Assembly: GCA_027028845.1 (NCBI GenBank)
Contig: JALVHV010000154.1
Location: 1-52,371, forward strand
Length of the DNA stretch: 52,371 bases
Direction: 5' to 3'
Source of the DNA: Pyrodictiaceae archaeon
GTDB taxonomy: Archaea > Thermoproteota > Thermoprotei_A > Sulfolobales > Pyrodictiaceae
In this document: positions 9,226-18,384 of the stretch, piece after piece
How the letters are laid out: every line of letters starts with the position of its first letter
Position numbering within the stretch: the stretch's first letter is position 1
Program-made: the position numbers and the translations under genes
Notes under the pieces: model-generated
What the model was told of the DNA's origin: nothing
The model's input: only the letters and a program-made list of their open reading frames with translations
Database searches by the model: none

Positions 9226-10014
9226 CTAGGCTGGCTCTACTAAAGTAGCTGGCTTAGAGACCTTTACGTGCTCCATGTGGAGAGCAAGTGCCTCTAATAA
9301 CGGCTTTATTAGGCGATCAATTGTGTCAAATACTTTCTTGTGAAGCGATTCATAGGTCTCCTCCTCGGAGTAGAGAGCTCCGCGCTCAACACCCTTGGGA
9401 ACGCTCGACTCAACTACTAGTACTGATGCTGCGTGAAGCTTCCGAACCATGGATACTGTGAATAACGTGGCTGTACCCATATCCATTGCTGCCGCTATCC
9501 TGCTATACGTCTTTATATAGTTCTCCATGAAGCCGCCGTTTAGGTAGAACGTGTCCACGCTCCATACAATTCCTGTAAACGTCTTGACATCGTGTATCTC
9601 AAGCGATTGTTGTACGTGGTGAAAGAGCTCGTGGCTCGGTATCGCGGGCACCTCTAAGGGTGCATACGCCTTAGAGACTCCATCTCCCTTTATAGCACCA
9701 GTAGCGAGAATTACACTACCTATCTCTATCCTTGGCAACAGAGCCGTAGCAGTATCAAGATACAGCACAACATCGGTACCTAGCCGGGCTAGCTCTTCAA
9801 GCAATATAGCAAGCGCCGAGGGCCCAATGGGATGAAGAACCACCGTTATACGCGATTTATGGAAATCACCAGTAGCTACTCGGAACCCGGGCCTACCGGT
9901 ACGCTCAACAACATCGTTTAAGTAACTAAGGGCCCCCTCATAGACCTCCTCAAGACTTGTTACAAGAGCATGGCTTGATACATCGCCTTTGCTCGTCTTC
10001 GTGAATATTTGCAT
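9226..10014 (-). CDS. Uridine/purine nucleoside phosphorylase family protein
   Basis: GFRVATGDFHKSRITVVLHPIGPSALAILLEELARLGTDVVLYLDTA...VILATGAIKGDGVSKAYAP motif set. Confidence 0.85.
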   Translation of the reverse strand: MQIFTKTSKGDVSSHALVTSLEEVYEGALSYLNDVVERTGRPGFRVATGDFHKSRITVVLHPIGPSALAILLEELARLGTDVVLYLDTATALLPRIEIGSVILATGAIKGDGVSKAYAPLEVPAIPSHELFHHVQQSLEIHDVKTFTGIVWSVDTFYLNGGFMENYIKTYSRIAAAMDMGTATLFTVSMVRKLHAASVLVVESSVPKGVERGALYSEEETYESLHKKVFDTIDRLIKPLLEALALHMEHVKVSKPATLVEPA

Positions 10015-10295
10015 AAGTACCGTCCCCGCCCAGACGAGGCTCCGAGCTAGAACGGGTTAATGTTTCCTAGACATAATTAGGGCTATCCCCGAGCCTCGTA
10101 GGGGTCTCTGAAACTATGTTGCTCGAGCATTATAAGGCTTCAGCCCCTTCAGGATGGTGATGAGCGATATCTAGTGCTGGGCAGGGAATCTGGTACTTCC
10201 TAGCGATAAATTTAGCAATATGAGTTTCTCAAGACCCCGGGGGGTAACTCTTAAAGGCTATAAATATGACCCCCCCTAAAAGCGGAGGTGGTTCT

Positions 10296-10691
10296 ATGGA
10301 AGCAGCGACACTAAGAAACATGGAGACTTTGGCGCTAAGCAGGGAGCCAAAGGTATACGGTCGCCATGTTTACGGTAATCTATACGAGTGCGACGCTAAT
10401 ATCCTTAGAGACGAGGAGAAGCTTAGGGAGATAGTTATTGAGGCAGCAAAAATAGGGAACATGACCTTACTAGATGTTAAGAGCTGGAAGATAGGAGAAG
10501 GTGTTAGCGTAGTAGCGATAGTCCTTGAGAGCCACATAACTATTCACACTTGGCCAGAGTACCGCTTCGCTACAGTCGATGTCTATAGCTGCGGCAAGCA
10601 CACCGACCCCGACAACGCCTTCAACTATATTGTGAAGGCTCTCGGAGCTAGGCGGATAGAGAGAGGAGTGACTTCGAGAAACCTGGAATAG
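10296..10691 (+). CDS. AdoMetDC-family pyruvoyl enzyme (S-adenosylmethionine or crenarchaeal arginine decarboxylase proenzyme)
   Basis: [24 protein letters not shown] contains the ESH self-cleavage site; GGAGGTG SD before the ATG at 10296 (listed start 10266 is likely too long). Confidence 0.88.
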   Translation: MEAATLRNMETLALSREPKVYGRHVYGNLYECDANILRDEEKLREIVIEAAKIGNMTLLDVKSWKIGEGVSVVAIVLESHITIHTWPEYRFATVDVYSCGKHTDPDNAFNYIVKALGARRIERGVTSRNLE

Positions 10692-10735
10692 GAACCGCCC
10701 CTGGACCGCCCATTATTTTTAAAAATAAGACCGCT

Positions 10736-11743
10736 TCACCAAGCCCTGCCCAAACGCTTATTACACCTGTTTCTCACATCCCCGAGAACCTCCATTGCTT
10801 TCTCAGAAGCCTCTGGGCCGAGGAATAGGTGTTCACTGCCATCAATTACTAACCGGCCCTCAGATACCAGTGTCTCGACTCTTGCAAGCGGGGTCAACAT
10901 ATAGGGCGATGCTAGCTCCAAGGGCCCCATCCATGAGGGGGGCTCACTTACATCGTAGACAGCTATGTGTGCCCTTACTCCCTTGTCTAGGGGGATATAG
11001 TCTCTGTTAACTACTCTATGCGCGTCTCTGACTAGTGACAAGAGGCCCTGGGCGCGATATTTTCGCATAATCTGTGAAGGTGTAACAAAGGGATAAACAG
11101 GCGCAACAATGCCTTCCCCTTTGCATCCAAAAGGTACTATGAGCCAGTTATCGCAACGAATACTACACTTATTCTCTATTGTACACTTAATGCCCCCTAC
11201 TGGAATCTCGCTAAGCATGGGCTTAGTAACAGCAACTCCGAGAACAATCTGACTACCTGCGTCCTGCTCTAGCCTTGGCGAGTCTTTTAGCTCGCTAGCA
11301 TTCTCTACTAGCGCTAGGACTGCACCAACGAGTCCAGCTTCCTTTAGAGCGCGCGCCACAGCACCTGCATGAGGGCTTAGTGCAATGACTCGTGTATATC
11401 CAGCTAGGCTCATCTCGTAGAAAGCCATAAGCGAGGAGTAGTAAGCCTCTTCTTCGTTCATCTCCCTAATGCATTCTAAGATACTCTTATCGGGCAGGCC
11501 ATCCCCGTCTATGTAGTCTCTAAGTATATAGGTTTCCGGATAGACTGTTACTGCGCCAAAACCGGGGTAAACTAATCTCCCGTGACCGCCTAGGACAAGC
11601 TCAGCTAGTTGCGCCTCCTCTGGTGGCTCGCCGACACCGATATGACTGATAACGCCATCTGATACTCTTACATACCCGGGCCCAATTATGCCGCCATTAC
11701 TATCAACTATATGGACATCAACAAAGAGAGTAGCTATGCCCAT
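10736..11743 (-). CDS. Amidohydrolase-fold protein lacking the HxH metal site (predicted pseudoenzyme)
   Basis: N-terminal DVHIVDSNGGIIGPGYVRVSDGVISHIG and YPGFGAVTVYPE where active family members have PGFVNAHTH. Confidence 0.55.
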   Translation of the reverse strand: MGIATLFVDVHIVDSNGGIIGPGYVRVSDGVISHIGVGEPPEEAQLAELVLGGHGRLVYPGFGAVTVYPETYILRDYIDGDGLPDKSILECIREMNEEEAYYSSLMAFYEMSLAGYTRVIALSPHAGAVARALKEAGLVGAVLALVENASELKDSPRLEQDAGSQIVLGVAVTKPMLSEIPVGGIKCTIENKCSIRCDNWLIVPFGCKGEGIVAPVYPFVTPSQIMRKYRAQGLLSLVRDAHRVVNRDYIPLDKGVRAHIAVYDVSEPPSWMGPLELASPYMLTPLARVETLVSEGRLVIDGSEHLFLGPEASEKAMEVLGDVRNRCNKRLGRAW

Positions 11744-11805
11744 ACGCGCCTCGCTCCCCGCAACCAGTAGTTACCGTTAATGGACCAAGAGGAAGTACGC
11801 CTGGT

Positions 11806-12021
11806 TCATGTTTCTGTACATGCCCAGTCACTAATAATCATAACTTTATCGGGGCCGCAGAGAGCCATACAAGCTAGGCAGACAAGACACCTCGACGGCT
11901 CGGTTTTGACACCATCATTGGTCACTATTAGTGCTTCCACTGGGCAAACATCGCTACATTCATCTGGATCGAGCTGCTTCAGTATTTTTATGTCTTTAGC
12001 AACTATAGAGCAACGCGACAA
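11806..12021 (-). CDS. Ferredoxin-like [4Fe-4S] protein
   Basis: CSDVCPVEAL and CLVCLACMALCGP; the first motif lacks part of the usual CxxCxxC set, so one complete cluster is likely. Confidence 0.75.
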   Translation of the reverse strand: MSRCSIVAKDIKILKQLDPDECSDVCPVEALIVTNDGVKTEPSRCLVCLACMALCGPDKVMIISDWACTET

Positions 12022-12064
12022 TAATCATACTCCTCGGGATTCTCTATGCTTACTAAGACATAGA

Positions 12065-12144
12065 TGTGTACCCGAGGTCGGACCCGGCGCCATATCGCCC
12101 CGAGGCCGGGGCTCATCTCGTCCGCCGGGCCACCACCCCTGGTA
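12065..12144 (-). ncRNA. Candidate H/ACA-type guide sRNA
   Basis: Minus-strand RNA UACCAGGGGUGGUGG-CCCGGCG-GACGAGAUGA-GCCCCG-GCCU-CGGGGC-GAUAUGG-CGCCGGG-UCCGACCUCGGGUACACA: 7-bp and 6-bp stems around an internal loop with GAUGA opposite GAU, lower stem UACC/GGUA, ACA 15 nt after the upper stem; TTTAACTA at 12072+93..100 (i.e. 12165-12172, minus) fits a TSS near 12144. Confidence 0.5.
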
Positions 12145-12163
12145 ATCATCGACTGTATCACTC

Positions 12164-12991
12164 CTAGTTAAAGACTTGGCTCGTTGAGAGAACACGGTCT
12201 CTGATCAGTTTGACTAAATGCATGTATAGATCGGAGTCACAGAAGAACAAGCTCTCTATGCAGATCGGTGTGATAACCACTTTTCCTTCAAGAAGCATTG
12301 CTACATCATTGTCTCCTTGAGTGCTGACTGGGGTACCGATTATCCTGTAATAGGTTTCGTTATTTGTGCTTTTTACGGGCTTAGCTAGTTGCTTGAAGCG
12401 TAGCTTCGCTGGCTTAGCAATAGCTATCTCTCTTGTTCTTATAGAGCGTGGGAAGTTAACGCTGAGAGCTTTAACTTGGTGAGGTAACTCCTTATTGAGC
12501 ACGAGGCTTGCTAGGCCACGTATAATCTTCTTAATAAAAATGCCGTGGCTCTTCACAAGTAGTTCAAAATCTTCCATGCTCCTGGTGTCCGCCGAGAATG
12601 CTATCCCAGGGACATCGTTCAGCGCTGCATGCATGATAGCACCTATTGTTGCCGACGCTAGTATTGATTGTAGGCTAGTATTATCCCCCATATTTATTCC
12701 GGAAAGAACTATGCTAGGTTTGCTCTCGCTGAGCGCTATGTAGACTGCATCGGCTGGTAGGCCATCAATTACTAGTGCATCTATGTTTCCCCAAAGAGTT
12801 ACTCGTCTCGCTTTGATGGGCTTATGGAGTGTCATTCCATGTCCACAAGCGCTCCGCGAGGCCTCGGGCACAATTATCTTTACTTCTCCTAGATCATGCA
12901 CAGCCTCGTATAGTAGGCGGAGCCCCGGGCTATCAGCTCCATCATCGTTTGTTAGTAGTATTCTTGCACGGGGGTAGCCTAGTTCTACCAT
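12164..12991 (-). CDS. surE: 5'/3'-nucleotidase SurE
   Basis: RILLTNDDGADSPGLRLL and PEASRSACGHGMTLHKPI signatures; SGINMGDNT. Confidence 0.95.
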   Translation of the reverse strand: MVELGYPRARILLTNDDGADSPGLRLLYEAVHDLGEVKIIVPEASRSACGHGMTLHKPIKARRVTLWGNIDALVIDGLPADAVYIALSESKPSIVLSGINMGDNTSLQSILASATIGAIMHAALNDVPGIAFSADTRSMEDFELLVKSHGIFIKKIIRGLASLVLNKELPHQVKALSVNFPRSIRTREIAIAKPAKLRFKQLAKPVKSTNNETYYRIIGTPVSTQGDNDVAMLLEGKVVITPICIESLFFCDSDLYMHLVKLIRDRVLSTSQVFN

Positions 12992-14075
12992 TCCTTCTTA
13001 CCTCTATTACCTTGCTTGGAGATAGCTCGCCAAGCTCTATTATCTTGTGCAGGTCGATTTCGAGGTCTAGCTCTGTATATATGCCTGCATCGTTTAGGCG
13101 ACGATGCGCCTCCTCAAGACTGGTAGTATTTCTAACCAAGCGTGCTGGTAAAGAGAGCTCGTAGACAGGCTCGGCCTCAAGTATAACTGCACACGTCTTA
13201 TAGATATCCACGCTAACAATACGAGTACCGCCGCGTATACGGTGCTCACCGAAGTATCCACGAAAGCCTAGGATAGGTATTCGCCCAGCCTCTGTATGAA
13301 TATAACTTGTTATCTCTTCTAGCACTTGTAGCTCCTTTCTATTGATACCCCTACTCCATATAAGCGCGCCTCGCCGTGCTAAGCCAGCTATTATGCGTAG
13401 GAGTTCTTCCTCACTAAGCTCTCCATCAGCGCCAAGACCCTGGACCAGGAGCTTGGTATCAAGTCCTGTACTCACGGCTGCTGCGAGGCCTAGGGAATCG
13501 CCAAGAGGGCTCCATAGGTTCTCTTCGCATCCCTGGGCTAGTACGTCTCCTCCAACATCAACTGCTAGTATCGCTTCGCATCCATGGATACTGGCTACCT
13601 CTTCTATACCCCTACGTATACCGATCTCGCCGCCCCAGCCATCGAGTATATAGACCGGGGTGGCCGCTGCACTAAGCCTAGCTGCCTTGCACACAGTTGG
13701 TGTAAAGACTCGTGCGCAGCGCTCGGCTAAGCACTCATACCTAGCTAGCGCGGTGTAGCTCAGCATCTCTACCCCTATGAATGATTCAAGTTCGATTGGT
13801 CCCGGACAAGGGTCCTTGACGTATCTCTCCCAGGGAAGAGCAAGTATCACCGCCCTAGCATTCTCCGAGGAAGCTATCCTCGCATAGAGAAGAGCTGTTG
13901 CTACATCCCCTCCGCCACCAGTTGATAATACTAGTACACAGCGAGGATTACGTCCATAGATGTCCTCGAGGAACCCCAACAATGCTCGCCGAGATAGAGC
14001 TGTAGGGAGGGTGAAGGGGAACTCTTTTACTTTACAGCAGTGTTTCCAAGTATAGGTGGCTGGCCTAGTAAACAT
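12942..14075 (-). CDS. DUF1152 family protein
   Basis: LSTGGGGDVATALLYARIA and AVDVGGDVLAQGCEENLWSPLGDSLGLAAA typical of DUF1152. Confidence 0.75.
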   Translation of the reverse strand: MFTRPATYTWKHCCKVKEFPFTLPTALSRRALLGFLEDIYGRNPRCVLVLSTGGGGDVATALLYARIASSENARAVILALPWERYVKDPCPGPIELESFIGVEMLSYTALARYECLAERCARVFTPTVCKAARLSAAATPVYILDGWGGEIGIRRGIEEVASIHGCEAILAVDVGGDVLAQGCEENLWSPLGDSLGLAAAVSTGLDTKLLVQGLGADGELSEEELLRIIAGLARRGALIWSRGINRKELQVLEEITSYIHTEAGRIPILGFRGYFGEHRIRGGTRIVSVDIYKTCAVILEAEPVYELSLPARLVRNTTSLEEAHRRLNDAGIYTELDLEIDLHKIIELGELSPSKVIEVRRNGRTRLPPCKNTTNKR

Positions 14076-14083
14076 CTACCTGG

Positions 14084-15481
14084 GTGCATATGTCCTTGGG
14101 CAAGCTGTTTGGAACCGACGGGGTGCGCGGAGTATTAAACAAGGAGCTTACACCATCTCTAGCCCTTAAGCTAGGCATGGCAATTGCTTCACATTATGGC
14201 GAGGGTATTCGCGTACTAGTTGGCCGCGATGGAAGGGCCGGCGGCGAGATGATAATGAACGCCGTAATAGCTGGTCTCCTCTCCGGCGGCGCTGAGGTCT
14301 ATAAGGCCGGGGCAGAGGGATATGCACCTACTCCCGCTATACAATACGCTGTAAAGGAACGTGGCTATGATGTCGGCGTCATTGTTACTGCTAGTCATAA
14401 TCCACCGGAGTACAATGGGATAAAGGTGATAAGTTCCCTAGGTATAGAAATTGATAGAGAAACTGAGAAGAAGATTGAGCAAATATATTTCGAGGAACGC
14501 TTCCGCCTAACACCCTGGACAAGAATACGCGATAAAGTACGCATAGACGATGAAGTGCTAGGCACTTATATTCGTGGAGTGATTGAGAAAGTTGATAAAA
14601 ACCTTATACGTTCTCGCGGCTTCCGTGTACTAGTTGATTGCGCCAATAACGTTGCCTCACTTACGACGCCAGAGATTCTAAGAATACTCGGAGTCAAAGC
14701 TTATACACTGGCTTGTAATATATCGACACAGCCCTATAGAGAGCCTGAGCCCACACCTAGCTCGCTAAGAGAAGCAGCTAACGTGGTTAAAACACTGGGA
14801 CTAGACCTAGGAGTCGGGCACGACGGCGACGGAGATAGAGCCATATTTATCGATGAGAAAGGCGAGGTGTGGTGGGGGGATCGCACAGGAGCGTTACTCT
14901 CAAGGTACATAGCTGAGCACAAACTGACACAACATGTGCCCAGAGTCATATACACGGCTGTTTCTAGTAGCCGGCTAGTAGAAGAATATCTAAGGGAAGT
15001 TGGCGTAGAGGTTCGTTGGACCCCCGTAGGTTCAATAAACATAGCTTATAGCCTGCTCGAGAACGGTGGCATTGCCGGCTTTGAGGAGAACGGTGGATTC
15101 CTATATCCTCCTCACCTCCTAGCACGCGATGGCGGCATGACGCTCGCACTCTTCCTCGAGATGATGGCCCGTGAGAAGAAGACCGCATCAGAGCTATTCA
15201 ACGAGCTCCCGAGATACTATGCGGTTAAGACAAAGATACCTATGCCTAGGGATAAGGCGCTAGAGGTAGTAAAGGCATTAATAAACGAGTATAAATCAAG
15301 GGGCGCACGAGTAGTAACGGTTGACGGCATCCGGGTCGACGAGGAGGACTACTGGTTCCTAGTGAGGCCAAGCGGCACAGAACCCGTGCTTAGAATAATG
15401 GTTGAAGCAAGGACCCCGGAGAAAGCTAGACAATTAGCCGAGGAGCTGGCTGAGAAGGCTCGGAGGCTGGGTACGGCATGA
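14084..15481 (+). CDS. glmM: Phosphoglucosamine mutase / phosphomannomutase family
   Basis: [53 protein letters not shown]. Confidence 0.93.
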   Translation: MHMSLGKLFGTDGVRGVLNKELTPSLALKLGMAIASHYGEGIRVLVGRDGRAGGEMIMNAVIAGLLSGGAEVYKAGAEGYAPTPAIQYAVKERGYDVGVIVTASHNPPEYNGIKVISSLGIEIDRETEKKIEQIYFEERFRLTPWTRIRDKVRIDDEVLGTYIRGVIEKVDKNLIRSRGFRVLVDCANNVASLTTPEILRILGVKAYTLACNISTQPYREPEPTPSSLREAANVVKTLGLDLGVGHDGDGDRAIFIDEKGEVWWGDRTGALLSRYIAEHKLTQHVPRVIYTAVSSSRLVEEYLREVGVEVRWTPVGSINIAYSLLENGGIAGFEENGGFLYPPHLLARDGGMTLALFLEMMAREKKTASELFNELPRYYAVKTKIPMPRDKALEVVKALINEYKSRGARVVTVDGIRVDEEDYWFLVRPSGTEPVLRIMVEARTPEKARQLAEELAEKARRLGTA

Positions 15482-15909
15482 AGTACCGGTTCATGGATCT
15501 GGCGGCGTGCCCTATGTGTAAGCATTTTCCTTTGGAGCTATACGTTATCGAGGAAAGAGTGTATCCGGAGCGGGAGGAACAGATTAAGGAGCTGCTGAAG
15601 AAGTATAAGCCGCCCCTCTGCGAGCTCTATTGTTATCGTTTGCAAACACCCATAGGAAAGAAGATAGAAGAGGTAGACGGCAATACTCCTTGTGAGGAGT
15701 GCTTAAAGATAGAAGTGGTTACCGGCGTACTCTACTGCCCCAATTGCAAAAGATGGTATCCTATAATAGACGAGATACCACGAATGCTCCCTGATAATCT
15801 ACGGAAAAAGGAAGAGGATCTAAAATTCCTTAGGAGATATCAGGACAAGTTACCTGAGAAGATACTGAGGGAAGGAAAGCCCTGGAACCTGAGCGATGAG
15901 AAGAAATAA
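15478..15909 (+). CDS. Trm112-like zinc-binding protein
   Basis: [16 protein letters not shown]..., [31 protein letters not shown] overlap with glmM. Confidence 0.85.
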   Translation: MKYRFMDLAACPMCKHFPLELYVIEERVYPEREEQIKELLKKYKPPLCELYCYRLQTPIGKKIEEVDGNTPCEECLKIEVVTGVLYCPNCKRWYPIIDEIPRMLPDNLRKKEEDLKFLRRYQDKLPEKILREGKPWNLSDEKK

Positions 15910-15938
15910 CACAAAAACACTCACGACACTGCTAAGTA

Positions 15939-16097
15939 CTACTTATACACGACTATTACTAGTCTTCCGCGCCACTCACTCATTTCTATTTTTACCTTGT
16001 CCCCCTCGCGCCATCGAATATTAGCTACTAGCTCGTCTGGTAGGCGTATTAAGTAACCCTTCTCATCGCGTTCGACTAGACCTTCATAGGTTGTCAC
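15939..16097 (-). CDS. 52-aa AbrB/SpoVT-like swapped-hairpin DNA-binding protein (not in the supplied ORF track)
   Basis: Hand translation: GTG start at 16097, TAG at 15939-15941: MTTYEGLVERDEKGYLIRLPDELVANIRWREGDKVKIEMSEWRGRLVIVVYK, matching the E.G.I.LP.El...l.eGDkv.i pattern. Confidence 0.65.
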   Translation of the reverse strand: MTTYEGLVERDEKGYLIRLPDELVANIRWREGDKVKIEMSEWRGRLVIVVYK

Positions 16098-16146
16098 GGC
16101 TTGTCTCCCCGGGCTCTGCGAAAAGGTTAGGAATAGTGTAAAAATC

Positions 16147-16575
16147 TTAGCGGTTTAGGGATTGCCTTTTTCGCGGGATAATTATCTCGACTATTTTGTT
16201 TGGTCTGATGCTGTACTTTATGTTAGATGGGTCGGCATCAGGCGGTAGTGGTATCTCGTGCTCATACTCGTGGAATACTACGTCTTCTCCGATCATGGTT
16301 CCGTAAATATCGCTGAATCTTACCTCTTTCTCTAGGGAGGCTCTTATGATGAGTTTATCCTCTGTGGCTTTTATCTCGAGTGATGAAGTATCCGCTCCTG
16401 CTAGGTCAACTAATACTACGTAGGCGTCGGGGCGCTGGTATATTGTATAGAGGGGCCTCATGCTTCCCTGCTGGAATAGGCTCATACTGGTTGCTTCTTC
16501 GAAGCTCCTCTCTATTTCCTCCATTATTTTCCTATGTATTTTCTCTATCCTTCTCCTAATTTCCTCGAAGCTCAT
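16147..16575 (-). CDS. hsp20: Small heat shock protein Hsp20/alpha-crystallin
   Basis: YQRPDAYVVLVDLAGADTSSLEIKATEDKLIIRA...IPLPPDADPSNIKYSIRPNKIVEIIIPRK. Confidence 0.9.
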   Translation of the reverse strand: MSFEEIRRRIEKIHRKIMEEIERSFEEATSMSLFQQGSMRPLYTIYQRPDAYVVLVDLAGADTSSLEIKATEDKLIIRASLEKEVRFSDIYGTMIGEDVVFHEYEHEIPLPPDADPSNIKYSIRPNKIVEIIIPRKRQSLNR

Positions 16576-16598
16576 GGTAACGCACCCCTGCTATCTGC

Positions 16599-17366
16599 TT
16601 ATGCGTAGAGAAGCGGGCTTGGTCCTCCCATCTCGGCCATAGCCTCTTTAGTCTTCTTCATGAGTCCTCTCATTCTTACACGAATCATCTCTGCTTGTTC
16701 AAGCAGTTTCTTGACATCGATTTCGGTGCCGATTGCTTTTGACAATACTGTTAGTACGCTAGCTGCTGCTTCCGGGTCTGGGAACTCTACATAGGCATCT
16801 GCCAAGAGTACTATGTTGGTGACTCTTTTCCTTATGGCCTGCTTTAGTATGAGTGCGTAAGGTCCTACAAGGTACCCGCTGCTGAATACCTCTATGCCTA
16901 GTTTAGAGGCCAATTCCTTTGCTTTTTCATTGCTTGCTATCCAGTATACATGTGGCTTATCCATGTTTATCCTGTTGGGCGATGCTATCCCGACTATGGA
17001 TACTATGTAGTCTACGCCCTTACGTATAGCATAGTCTATTAGTAACCTGGCCAAGAGCGGGATAACACCCGCTGGTACTGGGGTCTCAGCCGTAAGTGCC
17101 ATTATATTGTCCTTAGCGTAAATTCGGAGAGGAGGCCGGACTTCGCCCTTCGATATAACAGCTACAGGTGGCATAAGTGCCTCGATATCTATACCAGCAA
17201 CCTCCTGTAGCCCCATGCTCTCAACGATATGATTCGCAGATATTACACCCACTAGCCCGGTATCTGGCAAGCCCAGGACGAAGAAGCTTGGCTTACGTAG
17301 CTCGAATTCAACGTACTCCATTAGGGTTAATCCGTCGAGGCTTTCCTCATATACTATCCCAGCCAA
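16599..17366 (-). CDS. PAC2 family (proteasome assembly chaperone-like) protein
   Basis: LGLPDTGLVGVISANHIVESMGLQEVAGI...GIASPNR. Confidence 0.85.
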   Translation of the reverse strand: MAGIVYEESLDGLTLMEYVEFELRKPSFFVLGLPDTGLVGVISANHIVESMGLQEVAGIDIEALMPPVAVISKGEVRPPLRIYAKDNIMALTAETPVPAGVIPLLARLLIDYAIRKGVDYIVSIVGIASPNRINMDKPHVYWIASNEKAKELASKLGIEVFSSGYLVGPYALILKQAIRKRVTNIVLLADAYVEFPDPEAAASVLTVLSKAIGTEIDVKKLLEQAEMIRVRMRGLMKKTKEAMAEMGGPSPLLYA

Positions 17367-17693
17367 AGATTATCTCCAGGATAGTATTCTTGTACAGTCT
17401 CGGGTAGAAATAGCCTTGTACGCAAACAGTCCTTAAAACACTAGGTTTGTCTTAAACAAGGCACGAGTGGAGAGGAAATATCCGGGCTGTTTCTCCTCAG
17501 TATTTCCAAGCCAGGACTGGCTACTTGTCAGGCTGGTACTACCCTTGATAGAAGTGGTTTCGGCCAGGCTAGGTACTACTAGAGTAAAGCGACTCAGCTA
17601 AACCATGTTAATCCCCAGCTTAATTTACAAATCTATTTCCAGGTAATTGTTCCTAAACGTGTTTTAAACCCCCGGGTATGCATAGAGTACTGC

Positions 17694-18068
17694 GTGGTGG
17701 CCGGTTTGGCCGATGTAATAATAGTATCAAGAGATGACGATGCGGCAGCATGGTTCAAGGAGAATAAAATATTCATTAATATTAGATGGATTCAGATAGA
17801 GGACGAAGTAGAGTGGTTTCTAGACGAAAGCTTCATACACGAATATATAGAACATGTACTTGGTCTTGGGCATCAGCGAGCTGTCTTTGTAGAGAAGGTA
17901 TTGAGAGAGACTCTTTACAGCGAGTGGTATGGCCAGAACCCACTTAACCTATTATACGGTAGGAGTATGAATACTAGCACGATGCCTAGTAAAGAATCCT
18001 TACAGACTGCGCATGAGGGACTCCCCCGACTTTTATCACGGCATCCGGGTGTACTAGCCCCTTCTTAA
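17694..18068 (+). CDS. Hypothetical small putative zincin (HEYIEH) protein
   Basis: FIHEYIEHVLGLGHQRAVFVE; GTTTTAAAC TATA-like element about 25 nt upstream of the GTG start (leaderless-type). Confidence 0.5.
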   Translation: MVAGLADVIIVSRDDDAAAWFKENKIFINIRWIQIEDEVEWFLDESFIHEYIEHVLGLGHQRAVFVEKVLRETLYSEWYGQNPLNLLYGRSMNTSTMPSKESLQTAHEGLPRLLSRHPGVLAPS

Positions 18069-18312
18069 TAGCTGCATTTACAGTATTCTCTCCTACAAGG
18101 TTCAGTATTGTTGCCTCCTCTGCCCGCTCCATAGCAACACTTAATGGCACTAAAATGCCCTCATAGAAGTTCCTATCTACGTGAAGTACTAGTTTCCCGC
18201 TCCTAAACACTTTCCCTAAGAGCTCGCTATCACATATAGCTATTAGCTTCTCTCCTTGTGTCTCATAGATCTTCATATATACCATTGGTTCCTCAGACAT
18301 GTTTCCTGCCAT
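17986..18312 (-). CDS. DUF424 family protein
   Basis: MKIYETQGEKLIAICDSELLGKVFRSGKL..., GLVHPDAVIKVGGVPHAQ. Confidence 0.85.
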   Translation of the reverse strand: MAGNMSEEPMVYMKIYETQGEKLIAICDSELLGKVFRSGKLVLHVDRNFYEGILVPLSVAMERAEEATILNLVGENTVNAAIKKGLVHPDAVIKVGGVPHAQSVRILY

Positions 18313-18384
18313 GAGTCTAGGTGCAGGCGAGCCATCTATAAATATTAGTCTTTAAGCGCCTTGACAAGCTAGGAGGGAGCAGAG

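Noticed and set aside
10157-10215. GTGATGA C-box in the phosphorylase-AdoMetDC gap as a C/D sRNA
   Set aside because: No D box (CTGA) at suitable spacing downstream
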